NCBI GenBank assembly: GCA_031002005.1
Contig: CM061914.1
Location: 188,002,685-188,066,684 of the forward strand
Direction of reading: 5' to 3'
DNA length: 64,000 bases
From: Vandiemenella viatica
Taxonomy: Eukaryota > Arthropoda > Insecta > Orthoptera > Morabidae
The translations under genes and the position numbers were made by a program. Below the pieces are notes generated by a model, which had not been told where the DNA came from, did not search any database, and worked only from the letters and a program-made list of their open reading frames with translations. Shown here piece by piece: positions 10,507-21,009 of the stretch. Numbering within the stretch: position 1 is the stretch's first letter; every line of letters begins with the position of its first letter.

Positions 10507-11995
10507 CAGGGCGTTTCATTTCTGACGCGTCCGCGTGCACGGCAATAATCGCCCGGCCCAGCGCCCCCTCGCTTGCCGGCAATTCATACGGCGCAGCGCC
10601 CGTGCTCAGAAACGCCTCTTGCCTGCGTCGATGTCTTACCTTATAGCACGTGCTGGAAATGTTGGCCATCGGCTTCAATACACGCTCGAGATCCTCTAAG
10701 GATGTTTTGGCTAACTCTCTGCAGTCTTCGTAAAGAAATATTATTAATTTTACTTCTTATGTTTTCCCTAAGTTCCTCTTCCGTACGGGGATTTTAATCA
10801 TAAACACGCTCTTTTAGGTAACCCCACAAAAAGAAATCACAAGGTGTTCATTTCTGGAGAACGCGGAGCCCATAATCCACGACTGATAATTTGATTCTCA
10901 TTGTAAACACCCTTTAAAGCAGGCATAGAATTTTCGACTGTATAGGGAGTTGCACTGTCTTGTTGAAAATGACAGTAATTTCTTTCATCTTCTGTCAGCT
11001 GTTCAAAAAAAGGTTTTTAAAACATTTTCCACATAGCGAGAAGATGTAATTGTTTCAGTAAAAAAAAAAACTAGTCGAATAATTCGCCTCGCACTAATTG
11101 CACACCAAACTCCAACTTTCACATCGTGTCGCGGATGTTCATGGATAAGATGTGGATTTTCTGTACTCCAGTACCGACTGTTTTGACTGTTTATGCGTCC
11201 ACTTAAATAAAATCGGTGAAAAATGTCAATTGCGGATCCAGCTTGTCATTCTGCACACTTTGCATAAACCAGTTTCCAAACCTCATTCGTACGGTGTAAT
11301 CCGCTTGTTTTAATTCGTGCACTGCAGTTGTTCGATACGGGCGCATATTCAGAATTTTTATAACCCTAAATGCACTTGCTTTGGAAACATCGACTTCTTG
11401 GGAGAGTCGTCTGAGGGATTTTCTGGGAGAGTTTTCCAAACGAGATTCGATTTCTTCGACTTTTGTTTTAGTCAGAACGGAGCGCTTACGTTTCTTAGAC
11501 ATGTCCATTAGGGAACCTGTAGCACGCAATTTGTTTACCAGTCTTTGTATAGTTGACCTGTGCGGCACTTCGGTTCCTGGAAAATATTCAATAAACATAC
11601 GCCTGCACCTCCTTGCAGATTCGTATTTCACATAACATTTGCTGTGTTGCGAAGGGCCCGATATCGTCCGAGGGGCGGCCCACGCATTGTCAGAGCACGG
11701 AAGCATTGTCGGAGCATTGTCGGAAGTAGAACTTAGGGAAAACATAAGAAGTAAAATTAATAATATTTTTTCACAAACACTGTAGAGAGTTAGCGAAAAC
11801 CTCATTAGGAGATGTCAGCGTGTATTGAAGCCGATGGCCAACATTTCCAGCACGTGCTATAAGGTAAGACATCGACGCAGACAAGAGGCGTTCCTGAGCA
11901 CGGGCGCTGCGCGGTTTGAGTGGCGGCAAGCGAGCCGACGCTGGGCCGGGCGATTATTGCCGTGCACGCAGACGAGTCATAAATGAAACGCCCTG
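10507..11995 (-). mobile_element. Tc1/mariner-type DNA transposon with long terminal inverted repeats
   Basis: The ends CAGGGCGTTTCATTT and AAATGAAACGCCCTG are flanked by TA on both sides (10,505-10,506; 11,996-11,997), the standard mariner target duplication. The inverted repeats extend about 270 bp inward (10,507-about 10,785 and about 11,727-11,995), far longer than classic mariner TIRs. Inside is a broken transposase on the minus strand. A second copy, only the right-hand end, is at 26,687-26,948 in unit 3. Confidence 0.85.
10770..11680 (-). pseudogene. Transposase of the 10,507-11,995 element, degraded
   Basis: The N-terminal part, readable from about 11,680 to 11,203, carries a helix-turn-helix region of the DUF4817 / Tc3-like kind (RSTIQRLVNKLRATGSLMD, then SPRKSLRRLSQEVDVSKAS). 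The catalytic DDE half is split over several frames by stops and frameshifts; FFTDF marks the first acidic motif, and CDFFLWGYLKERVYD, typical of the C-terminal third, is seen near 10,830. The frame runs out into the left inverted repeat. The gene cannot give a working enzyme. Confidence 0.75.
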
Positions 11996-11999
11996 TATA

Positions 12000-12225
12000 T
12001 CACAGAATAACTCTCCAGCCTCGCATTCGGGAGGATGCGGGTGCGAATCCCCGTCTGGGTGTCCAGATTTGGGTTTTCCACAGTTTCCCCAAATCACTCC
12101 AGACGAATGGAGGGATGCTTCCTTCAAAAGGTCATAGCTAAATTTCTTACCCGTTCCTTGTACCCCAATCCCATCCCCCCTCTAATGACCTCGACCTCCA
12201 CGAAGCGTAAAGCCATAAAAAAAGA
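12000..12225 (+). mobile_element. tRNA-derived SINE (family S1), copy adjoining the mariner end
   Basis: The B-box region (GGGTGCGAATCCCCGTC) and body match the other SINEs and it ends CGTAAAGCCATAAAAAAAG. It starts five bases from the mariner TA. The same mariner-SINE junction recurs at 26,948-27,172, so both insertions predate the split of units 2 and 3. Confidence 0.8.
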
Positions 12226-12229
12226 TTTT

Positions 12230-12335
12230 CTTCAAGTTATATATACTGTACCTATCTCGAATCGGGCTGCTCTTCTTTGGATCTTCTCCGATGCCTCCAT
12301 TGACCAACCCCTTCTGATGGAGTAACAGAACAACT
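12230..12335 (-). mobile_element. LINE reverse transcriptase scrap, minus strand
   Basis: The minus strand resembles the RT thumb motif (IQRRA.RFVT) seen in intact form in the LINE at 51,282-53,454. Homologous scraps occur at 27,180-27,290, 43,240-43,315 and 53,938-54,030, always just before block A, so it belongs to the ancestral unit. Confidence 0.55.
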
Positions 12336-12341
12336 ACAATG

Positions 12342-12498
12342 TAGTCTTCACGGGTGTACCGCCGGATAGTGTTGTGGAAACACAATATTTCGACGGCTAG
12401 CTCCATCGTCTTCTTCTACACCTGAAGAAGACGGCGGAGCTAGCAGTCGAAATATTGTGTTTCCACAACACTATCCGGCGGTACATCCGTGAAGACTA
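12342..12498. repeat. Foldback (inverted-repeat) element with 70-bp arms
   Basis: The left arm, starting TAGTCTTCACGGG, is the reverse complement of the right arm, ending CCCGTGAAGACTA apart from about three mismatches; only about 7-10 bases separate the arms. Each arm carries a GAAGAAGAC...GTCGAAAT stem-loop. A longer variant with an extra internal copy is at 27,292-27,522, and a single-arm relative is at about 23,870-23,925. Confidence 0.8.
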
Positions 12499-12578
12499 AA
12501 TTGCAGTCACACGCCGGGAAAGTCTTCGTTCTTACAAGAGAACAACTATATTGTAAGTGAATGCAACGGAATACTCAG

Positions 12579-12806
12579 ACCGAGCGTGGTGGTGTAACGG
12601 ATAGCGTTCTGGCCTCGCATTCAGGAGGACGGCGGTTCGAATCCCCGTCCGGGCATCCAGATTTGGGTTTTCCATGGTTTCCCCAAATCACTCCAGGTGA
12701 ATGCCGGGATGCTTCCTTCAAAAGGCCATGGCCGAATTCCTTCCCATTCCTTGCCCCCATCCTTTCCCGTCTCTAAAGACCACATTGTTAAAAAGGGACG
12801 TTAAAC

Positions 12807-12839
<33 letters not shown>
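12579..12839 (+). mobile_element. Young tRNA-derived SINE with perfect target-site duplication
   Basis: It has a full tRNA-like head with A-box (GGTGTAACGGATAGCG) and B-box (GGTTCGAATCCCC), the S1 body, and a poly(A) tail of about 29. It is flanked by an exact 11-bp duplication GGAATACTCAG (12,568-12,578 and 12,840-12,850). Unit 3 has the unoccupied site at about 27,590-27,605, so the insertion came after units 2 and 3 separated. Confidence 0.92.
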
Positions 12840-12841
<2 letters not shown>

Positions 12842-13019
12842 AATACTCAGCAATAAAGCTGGGCGCAAATTTGAAACTGTTACAATGGTATGTCTAGCAA
12901 CCGTGTATACGTATTCGACAGTGGCATTACTGCAAATTAATAGTGTGTAATTCATTATGCTAAGTGTTATTTATTTATCTTATAGTCAATGATACAATTG
13001 TTTCACACTAATAAAATGT

Positions 13020-14326
13020 TGCATTGAATTATAGTTAAAAATCAAATTGGACATAGTGCAGCCAATGTAATGAGTCATATGAAATATTGATGAAGTCTTT
13101 CGGTGATCCGCTGAAGGATCGAAGTGGGCAGTTGGAGGTGACTTGACGGAGGGTTTGTTCTACCTCATCACAGTGGCAATTCGCTAAATCTCTCATTCCC
13201 CGTGTGTAAGGATACGAAGCAGATGTGCCGTGGCCAGACCTAACTCGGTTGAGAGCCGCCCAAGTCTTGCGGGGAAGGTCTAGTCCCTTTAGTGTAGGCT
13301 TACCAGACATCCCCGTTTGCCGGGGACAGTCCCCGTATTTAGCTCTCTGTCCCCAGACAGATTACATCCCCACAATGTCCCCTGATTATCACTGTTGTAC
13401 TCAGAATTTATTTTAAACGAAGAGAGGGTTCTTTAAAAGCCATTATTTCCTAATGCATTCGTTTAAAGCAAGAGATATGAAGCGCACTTCTTTCCTTGGG
13501 CGTTCCTAGCAATAAAAGAAAATTACAAGGATACTGCGTCTTGGGCACAACATTTTTGGAAAATCATGTCTCCTTGCTGTGTGCAACATGGCTGTCTGTG
13601 ATCCTCATTTAAAATACAAAATATAAACAATATGTGGCTTTTAAGTTAACCCAACCTTTAATCATATAACTTATAAAAGTGCAACGCGTCATTAGCACAA
13701 AAGCGTCCCCGGATTTTGGTGAAAAAGTTCTGAAGCGTCCCCGGATACGGAGAAAAAATTCTGGTAAACCTACTATAGTGCCTGTTGATTGTCAAACAGG
13801 TGAAGCGTACAGCTTGTACTCCTTCATTCAGGAACTAAATTAACTTTTAATTTCATTACTTTATCAACAAAAATATCATTATCGCATGGAAATTCTGAGA
13901 ACGGGAATCGGGATGTTACCTTACATGTTGGTAACACCATTTCACATTTGACATCGTGTACTGGCAACGCACACCCCACACGCTGGCAATCTACCATACC
14001 GTACTCTCTCCCATCACCCTAACGGGACCAACTACCTGCCTCAAGGTCACATACCGCAGCAGCCAGTCGCCATTTTGTTTACACTGTCCACCTGTGCCAG
14101 CGAGGATCCCAGCAAAAGGCAAATATTTCCATGTAGTGTGGCGATACATAATACAGGGAATGCCATTCTGGTAGGGCGGAGGCTATCCGCTCCAATCTCC
14201 ATGCTTCTTTCCCGTCAAAATTGTTAGATATAAGTTGCTTTGCAGTTTCTACTCTTGATCTTGTCGATTTAGGTGTCTGAAATTGAGTTTCGTTGTCGTC
14301 GTGGGTGGGGAAATCCAAGTTCTGAC
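13020..14326 (-). mobile_element. Block A of unit 2: decayed LINE 3' end
   Basis: The minus strand encodes the C-terminal part of a jockey-like LINE protein, ending with a Cys cluster (TLRQVTSNCPLRSF) preceded by LPRKTWAALNRVRSGHG at about 13,230-13,310. Farther 5' on the minus strand is KEAWRLERIASALPEWHSL (about 14,150-14,220). It is interrupted by an hAT insertion (13,295-13,772). Homologues stand in the same place and orientation in units 3, 4 and 5, directly downstream of each peptide gene. No complete frame survives. Confidence 0.7.
13295..13772. mobile_element. Non-autonomous hAT-like element
   Basis: The inverted ends TAGGCTTACCAGA and TCTGGTAAACCTA are flanked by 8-bp duplications CTTTAGTG and CTATAGTG (one mismatch), which is the hAT target length. 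Next to both ends lie repeated TCCCCG-type motifs. Units 3 and 4 carry the empty site (about 27,908 and 43,811). No transposase frame is present. Confidence 0.85.
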
Positions 14327-15337
14327 CCCAGGAACACAAGCTTGGCATTTGTCACCAACTTCAAGCTTCTACAAACGCTTGGTTAATTTTTGGGAACCAA
14401 ACATCGTCATCCACACGCTTCCGTGTGCGCTTGTTTGTTTTGAAGAAGCAAGCATGACGGACTTCTAGGTTTAAATTAAAAAAACGAGAAAGATGGCAAA
14501 GAAGATCGTGGATGTTAAAACACCATAGAAACCGTACCATTTAATTATTGTAACTTCACTCATGTAACTATGATTACTATGTAGCTTCATGTATGTATTT
14601 TATTTGATATATGCATATTGTTTTATAATTAGAATTCTATAATAATTATTGATTTAAGGGCATTATAATGTCTTTATCCATTAATTTTTGATTGCAGAGC
14701 ATTTATGGAAGAAACATTTAATGAACTTCTTTTTCAGTCATCTGTTCAGTTTGATAACTTCTGCCTAATGAGATAAGCTGATTCTGAATATTCGCTGAAT
14801 GAAATTTACCTATAACTTCTAAAGAAAATTCAACTTCAGAGGAGCTGTACTATACCAGCTAAATTAATAAATTTATACCTGAGCCAGAGCGAATAGAATC
14901 TTGTTTTTTATTTAAATGTTTACGAAATGTGACAGTAAGAAATTCTTTCTAGATGACAGTTTTATTTAAAACTTCACTAAGACGACTCCAAATATGAGCT
15001 ACTTTTTTATGTTTTTGCAGAGTTGTACTTGGCAGCATTCGGGGAATTTTAAAATATCCTCGTTGGACAAGTTATTTATTTCTCTTGCAGAACGTGTACA
15101 CAACAAAAAGAAACGCAAGTTTTTCCGTCGTCAGGGCACAAACAATACTAAGACCGCACAGACGTGTAGCCGCTTCGCAAGCACTTGCCCCAAACGCCTT
15201 TGATTTGACCCAAAAAACCGACACTCGGTCGGATCAGCCACAAGTGCCTGCAAGCCTACTCAAGCCAAGCCAAGCGCCCTATCAACACATTTCAATTTGC
15301 GACAGTTTGACGAGGTTTGGCAAGCGTGTTGTCCCGG
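14327..15337. mobile_element. 1.0-kb insertion with weak terminal inverted repeats, class uncertain
   Basis: Comparison with unit 3 (28,780-28,800) and unit 4 (43,990) shows a clean insertion between the bases at 14,326 and 15,338. The ends resemble each other in inverted orientation (GGAACACAAGCTTGGCA against GGGACAACACGCTTGCCA). The flanks are TCTGAC and CTTGAC, possibly a mutated short duplication. No transposase is recognisable. Confidence 0.55.
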
Positions 15338-15343
15338 CTTGAC

Positions 15344-15665
15344 AGATCTTATTATACTGGGTAGCCTAATGGCTACAGCTTCATCTTAACGTCTGCGGTT
15401 CGATGTTACCCAAAACGGTTAGCCAGTACAGTGGACTTGATACATCTACTAATTATCCGCAATGTCTGGTTCAAAACAATGTCGATCTTTGTGGTGTTGG
15501 CGCTATTCATCCGGACAGATGACGAGTACTGAGCCGTGGAATAATCAAGGCTCAGTGCTGAGGTGCGGAGTGGGGAGGCGGATGCTCCCCAGGAGGTGCC
15601 AGTTAGCTTCTGCAGAATATTAGTTCTAGTTCTTAGTTTCGCTGCAAGATAAGTGTTAAGTGATA
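15344..15665 (-). mobile_element. Block B of unit 2: LINE RT thumb fragment
   Basis: The minus strand reads LRTSALSLDYSTAQYSSSV and VLNQTLRIISRCIKST, a conserved region of jockey-like LINE reverse transcriptases. It continues into block A beyond the 1.0-kb insertion. It begins about 50 bases after the peptide gene's polyadenylation signal. Confidence 0.7.
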
Positions 15666-15723
15666 TTGCCACAGAAACGAAAACAAAATAATTCTTTAAA
15701 CAATAATTACCACTGGTATGTGC

Positions 15724-15729
15724 TTTATT
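15724..15729 (-). terminator. Polyadenylation signal of peptide gene 2
   Basis: AATAAA on the minus strand, 118 bases after the stop, in a context conserved in units 3, 4 and 5. Confidence 0.65.
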
Positions 15730-15846
15730 GAGATATTTCAGTTGAATACAGTTTAATAACAAGCAAAAGTTTCATGAGAAATTCATTGATAATTTGATAA
15801 TCTAATTAAAAGGCTTCTCTTGTTCAATTAATCTTATCCGGAAGGT

Positions 15847-16101
15847 TTAGCGGTTCATATTCAGGAGTTCACTATCCAGCACACGCTTTGTGGGGAGGTA
15901 CCGCCTACTCTCTCCGTGAGGATCGGAGATAGGGAGTGGACCTAGAGTTTGATACCCTAATTTATCTAGTATATCGGCCCAGTTCCAATTTTTGAGCTGC
16001 TGTTGAGCTAGTGAGTCACCAGTGGGTACAAAATACTGGCAGGCTACAGCAGTCACCATCAGCACCAGGACAGCAATATTCATCACCAGATGTGAAGACA
16101 T
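15847..16101 (-). CDS. Secreted peptide precursor, array copy 2
   Basis: An 84-residue precursor. Residues 1-21 form a signal peptide (MSSHLVM, then NIAVLVLMVTAVAC), so the product should enter the secretory pathway. The middle, about 42 residues, is Gln/Leu/Trp-containing (QLKNWNWADILDKLGYQTLG) and Cys-free; it does not align with the middles of the other copies. The tail ESRRYLPTKRV...LLNMNR is nearly identical to copies 3-5 and has RR and KR pairs that could be proprotein-convertase sites. An in-frame ATG 15 bases farther upstream (MRPSE) is a possible earlier start. Upstream is block C, downstream the decayed LINE of block B/A. No family is recognised. Confidence 0.75.
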   Translation of the reverse strand: MSSHLVMNIAVLVLMVTAVACQYFVPTGDSLAQQQLKNWNWADILDKLGYQTLGPLPISDPHGESRRYLPTKRVLDSELLNMNR

Positions 16102-16149
16102 CTCACTAGGTCGCATGTCAACAGACCAGCTCTGCAAAAGCAAACAACA

Positions 16150-16190
16150 AGAAGCATTCAGCGACGATCGGAATAGATTTTAAACTACAT
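16150..16190 (-). promoter_or_regulatory. Conserved 5' block of peptide gene 2 (TTTAAAA)
   Basis: On the minus strand an element GTTTAAAATCTATTCC lies about 30 bases before GCTGAATGC and about 75-85 bases before the ATG. It is conserved in units 3 and 4. The spacing fits a TATA-type core promoter. A pyrimidine tract ending TTTTGCAG|AG follows and could instead be a splice acceptor. Confidence 0.4.
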
Positions 16191-16249
16191 TGGACAGATA
16201 CACAACTCGTTGTTTGACAACTTTTCTCTTCTATGTCTTCTATACAAAG

Positions 16250-16942
16250 TGTCTGGTTTTTTGGTATTGCATACTAAAATCTTAGTCTCTTCTTCTATGG
16301 CTATACACAAGAGCAAACTTGATTTCCTTGTTTGGCTTTGCCCCTAAATTGCCATGAGATTTGTTACTTGAAAAGATACTGGAAGAAATTCCTGCTGGAA
16401 TTATACCATGGTACCGAAGACTCGTATTGCAAAATAAAATTTTCTACAGTCCACATATACCACTCTTCCCTCAACAACACCTGCATTGAAGTGTTAAAAC
16501 TATCTGAATCTTATAATAAACCACTTCTTTCATCGTGTAATAATGCCGTCATCGTGCTTATTCACACCTGGAGTTACAGTGATGGTTTGGTGATCCTGTT
16601 GCATTGATTTGCAGTTTCTTAATATCAGAAACAGTGGTGGTGGCTTTAACAGGAGCACCTCCAGCAGGTTATGTGCTTACAGGGTTGCAATGGAGTCTAA
16701 GACATCGTCAGGAACCACCAGGTTCATCGTCAAAGCGATGGGACACAGATAAACACGTGGTCGCTACAGTTCCTAATCTCACTATACCTGGAGACAGGGT
16801 CATTTCTGAATGGGAACATAGAGGCCATTTCTCTACAGCACTGCATTCTCCGAAAATGAAATGTAAGAAACCCTAAGGTTTATTCTCTGTCCAAACTTAA
16901 GTCACATATGATGGGCATTTTAGATTTGTTAGCGGTACGCAT
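16250..16942. repeat. Block C of unit 2: conserved region upstream of the peptide gene
   Basis: This segment aligns with 29,640-29,805 plus 31,029-31,480 in unit 3 and about 56,400-57,260 in unit 5. Conserved stretches include GGCTTTAACAGGAGCACCT and CATCGTGTAATAATGCCGTC. Open frames in it differ among units, so it is probably regulatory or passive spacer rather than coding. Confidence 0.55.
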
Positions 16943-17375
16943 CATGTTGTGCCGTTTGGGATCCGTTTCGTAAGGGGTTGATTGACAGTATAGAGAAAGT
17001 ACAGAGAAGAGCCGCTCGATTCGTGACCGCTTGCTACAGTCCTTATGAAAACGTCACAGAACTGATTAGTAGACTGGGCAGGGAGTCTCTGGTAGATAGA
17101 CGACGCACGTTTCGTTTAAACTTATTGGTAAACATGCGTACTTCCACTTTCACTTACGAGTGTAGTGAAATACTTAGTCCACCAACCTATTTGAGTCGGA
17201 ATGACAGGAAAGATAAGATTAGAGAAATAAGGTGCCGCACTGATTCTTATATGAATTTTTTTTTCCTTCGTACCATTAGGGATTGGAATGCACAGCAAAG
17301 AGATTAGCTTTGGTGCTGAGCACCCTCTGCCACCCACAATTTTGTGAATTGCAGAGTATATATGTAGATGTAGAA
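16943..17375 (+). mobile_element. 5'-truncated LINE, TGTAGATG-tailed family
   Basis: Only the last part of the RT protein remains (IEKVQRRAARFVTACYSPYE to RTIRDWNAQQRD, 16,978-17,307), followed by a 3' UTR ending GCAGAGTATATATGTAGATGTAG. The flanks carry GTACGCAT (16,935-16,942) and GTACGTAT (17,376-17,383), an 8-bp target duplication with one change. Unit 3 lacks the insertion. Confidence 0.85.
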
Positions 17376-17383
17376 GTACGTAT

Positions 17384-20300
17384 CCGGTGCAACGTACTCA
17401 CACGATCACTTATCATTCTGCTTATTCTCACCTTCCGAAACCCCAATGCAAGAACACTAAGATTTAACCATCGCTGCAATGTTACATTAATTATTTCCGC
17501 TATCTTTTAAGTTCATTTTAAACACTCGGTATTCGCTACATCGTTTTGTGTTCCCCTCACATGCCTGTAAGTGTAAACATTTTGTTTAATAGTTGCTTTT
17601 TGTTTTCAGAGATCACTGTAATAATAAGTAAAGAAATACGGACTCCTTGTTATGCGATACAGTGAATGTATTAAGGCGGTTAGAGATTTCCTTTAGGTGC
17701 ATTCGTCTTTACAGCAGAGGTTATGAGTTATTCCAGCATTGAGAAATTATTTCAATTGCGGTCAGGAATCTGCCTACAACCTGTCATTATTTACAGGTCT
17801 TCTATCGAACAATGTGCAAGGAATGTAGTAACACGAGAAAATAAAAAAATGTCGAGGAAAATGTATAATGCGTCATTGGAATGAAAGAGAAACAGCGATT
17901 GGGGCAGGGACTGTTAAAATAACTGGAGTCTCAAAGCTTAAGGAACAATTTTGGCAGTGTTTGAAGACGAGGAATAGTGAAATTGTTGGAGACGCTGGAG
18001 AAGATTCTTCTACAGTCAGAGTTGGCTGGTAGCTGGAAACTGGAAGGTGGTGCTGGAGCCTTCTTGTCTCTAATCCACATACAAATGCTGGAAAAATTTT
18101 CTTCTCTGTGATTCGTTTCTCGTTACTCTACTAGAAATTTAATTTTACACTGGATGCTGATGACTTCAACTGCACTAATTTCTTCTTTAAAAGCAAAGTT
18201 TGTAACCACGAATTATCTACATGTACTCTGACAGCAAAATAATTCATGAAAATTTCCAAGTGAAGATATAATAACGTAAGTTTGACTCTATTCGGACAAC
18301 GTGACTTTTTCCCCCTATTGCAAGCATGTGGAAATTTATGCTGAAAATGAGAATAATTTTCTTCGTCTCAAAATCCAGTTTAGCCAAAATATCACATTAC
18401 ATAGAATTTATGATCAATCTGAAATAATGGCTAATTGAGAGAGACATCAATCTGTAGATAGAACAAAAAGCATCAGTAAACAACTTCTAACAGCCAACAA
18501 TACAGTTAATATTTGTTTAACAACAGACATCAAGCGTATGACGAAGTTCTTAAGTAATGTTTGAGAATCTCTTACAGATCTAATGCAGAAATGTATTTAA
18601 AATATTTTATTGGTGCAATACTGAATTTTTCTACGAAATGTGCTTCAGAACAATTGTTGTTAGTCAGCTCCTTCTTATTAACAACAAAATTCTGGGCAAG
18701 AAATTACATTTACAATAACAAAGCTATACTATAATCAGCACAAATTTGTTTGTATTTTTAGAGCTGAAAAAGATAAGCCATTTTCTGGCTTCTATAATTT
18801 TTAGATCAGAAAGATACAGAACCATTCTTGTATTACTTACAAGTCTCTAAATTGGAGAACAGAATACGTCCACCTTCAGCAAATGAATACAGATCGTGCA
18901 GCGGTTGTGCCAAATAAATAGAAACTGCAGAACAATGAGCCCAATAGAAGCGTTGATATGAAGCCGTTCGGTGCAATAAATTTTGTAACTATTTTTAATT
19001 TTTACTATTCTACATGTGTCCATAAAGCACTTTATACCTTGATTCACTTAACTTTTTAATGGATCTTAGAACAACTAGGCATTAAAATTTTGATTTCTGT
19101 GTACTAAAAAAGTAATATTGTTGAAACTATGAGACAAAATTTCCAGTTAAAATGGAGATTTTCAGCAAGTAAGAAGTATGATTTGCGATCAGTTTCATTA
19201 CTGTTAGTAAAATAGTTTTATTTTCACATTGTCTTTCACCTCAGATAAAAATTATAGTTTTGTAGCAACGCAGTTAAATTAAGGTGTTAAAGTTTAAGAG
19301 TACTGTATGTTCTCTAGGTCATAAACCAAACATGACGGAGGGTGCTATTAATATTCCGATACTGCATCACTAATTTACGCGTGTTTTGTTACATCATGAC
19401 AGATATTTTATTTGTACTGGAGCTTTTTCGTCGAACAATCACATACCAAAATGCTATGCCAGCGATTATGCCACATCACAGATTTCCCCTCTGCCTTTAA
19501 CCTAATAACGTCGTAAGTGATCTCCGAATATAATACTCGCTACCGAGTAAGGCCGGAATTTTCATTGTCCTCTTTTAGCTCTGACGATAATTTATAATTC
19601 TGTAGCGCTGTATAACGCAAGAACTACTGAGCATGATTTGACTGTTTGGAAAATTAAGTATAAACGCGTTACCTTAACCGTGGCTCGAGCAGAAAATTAA
19701 TGTCTCATCGAAACAGTAAAAAAGAAAAACAGTATCTTCAAGAAGTCTATCGGGTGTCTGAACAAGTGATGGGTGTTCAGCTTCTAAACTCAACAGATCG
19801 CATCAGTCTAGCATAGCCGCCAAAGTAGTTAGATTGATACCGAATATTTCGATTCTAGGAAAATTTTTATTTGATAATCTAAAATAATCTTTGACATGAT
19901 GGTTTCATATTTGTAGTTTGGCTTAACGCCTTTAATAACTATGGCGAATGTAGTAATGAAGAATTTCGATGGGAAATTTAATTGCAATTAGAGATTAATT
20001 TGTTTAGTCAGAAACTGTGGCTCTAATATGGAGGACGCATGGGCGGACTAAATCGTTCGTAACTGCTGGTCGTTACTTCCAGGTTCCGCTTGTGATGTTA
20101 ATCGCTGATCAAAGATTATAATTATTGGTTCACCTATAGTTGGAGCTACTGGTAACGTACAACGTTGTATATGTCTACTATTTTACGAAGCTGAAAATCT
20201 ATGAAAATACTACTTCATTCTGTTTTTTTATAACAAATGTTGCTTGATTAATGATTATAATCTGTGTTGTCCAGTTATTCAATATAATACAGACTAGGAG

Positions 20301-21009
20301 GAAATAAGCTGAGAATTAAAATTGTTGTCTGAAGATGAATTACTTTCCACAAATTTTGTAGCAAAACCAATGGCAAGATTCCCATTTATTAACATCGCTT
20401 TCTTGGGCAATCTCTGCTTTCCATAGTTCCCATAGCACCTCTTCTTCGTAATTTAAAAACTTTAATTTTGCTGTCGCCTAGTAAATAGTTACGTATTTTA
20501 GTCACTGAGTCACTCTTCCTCGATCGCACCTTCGCTATATTGACTTTTCGTTCGTGGTACTATAATTATTTTGCTATTAATGCATTTATGACGACTAGAT
20601 CGCTACATATATTTGAAATAAACTGAAATACAAGTACATCAAAATGAGATTATGCTGTTTATGTAGATTTATGGTAGATATTAATGGTTTTATAGCGCCT
20701 AAATTGTCGTTAGACTCTATTTTTGTCTACTTTACGTATTTTGTTTACTAATCCGAAATAGTAGCGTTTTTCACTCAGAAAATACTGACATCTGTTTTTT
20801 TTCCAACCATTCAAGTGAATACGTGAGGGGAGATTTTCGCTCGGTCCCTGCTAGCTGTTAGTCGCAATCTCGGATACTTTTAGAAGATGACATAAACGTT
20901 TCTCTTGTATAGATACCGCCTGCTTTGGAGCGTAACTCCGTTTGTTTATTCTTTTCTAATTCGGTAGGTTCATTCTTTTCTGTTCCTATTTCATCATCCG
21001 CCAAGAGCT
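17384..21009. repeat. Block D of unit 2: long non-coding unit sequence
   Basis: AT-rich sequence, closely matching 31,500-36,408 in unit 3 (minus its mariner), and less closely 44,930-48,125 and 57,400-61,030. No reading frame is conserved across units. It holds no recognised gene; its length and conservation reflect recent duplication. Confidence 0.7.

Noticed and set aside
11317..11635. Plus-strand small open frames
   Set aside because: Antisense of the mariner transposase helix-turn-helix region.
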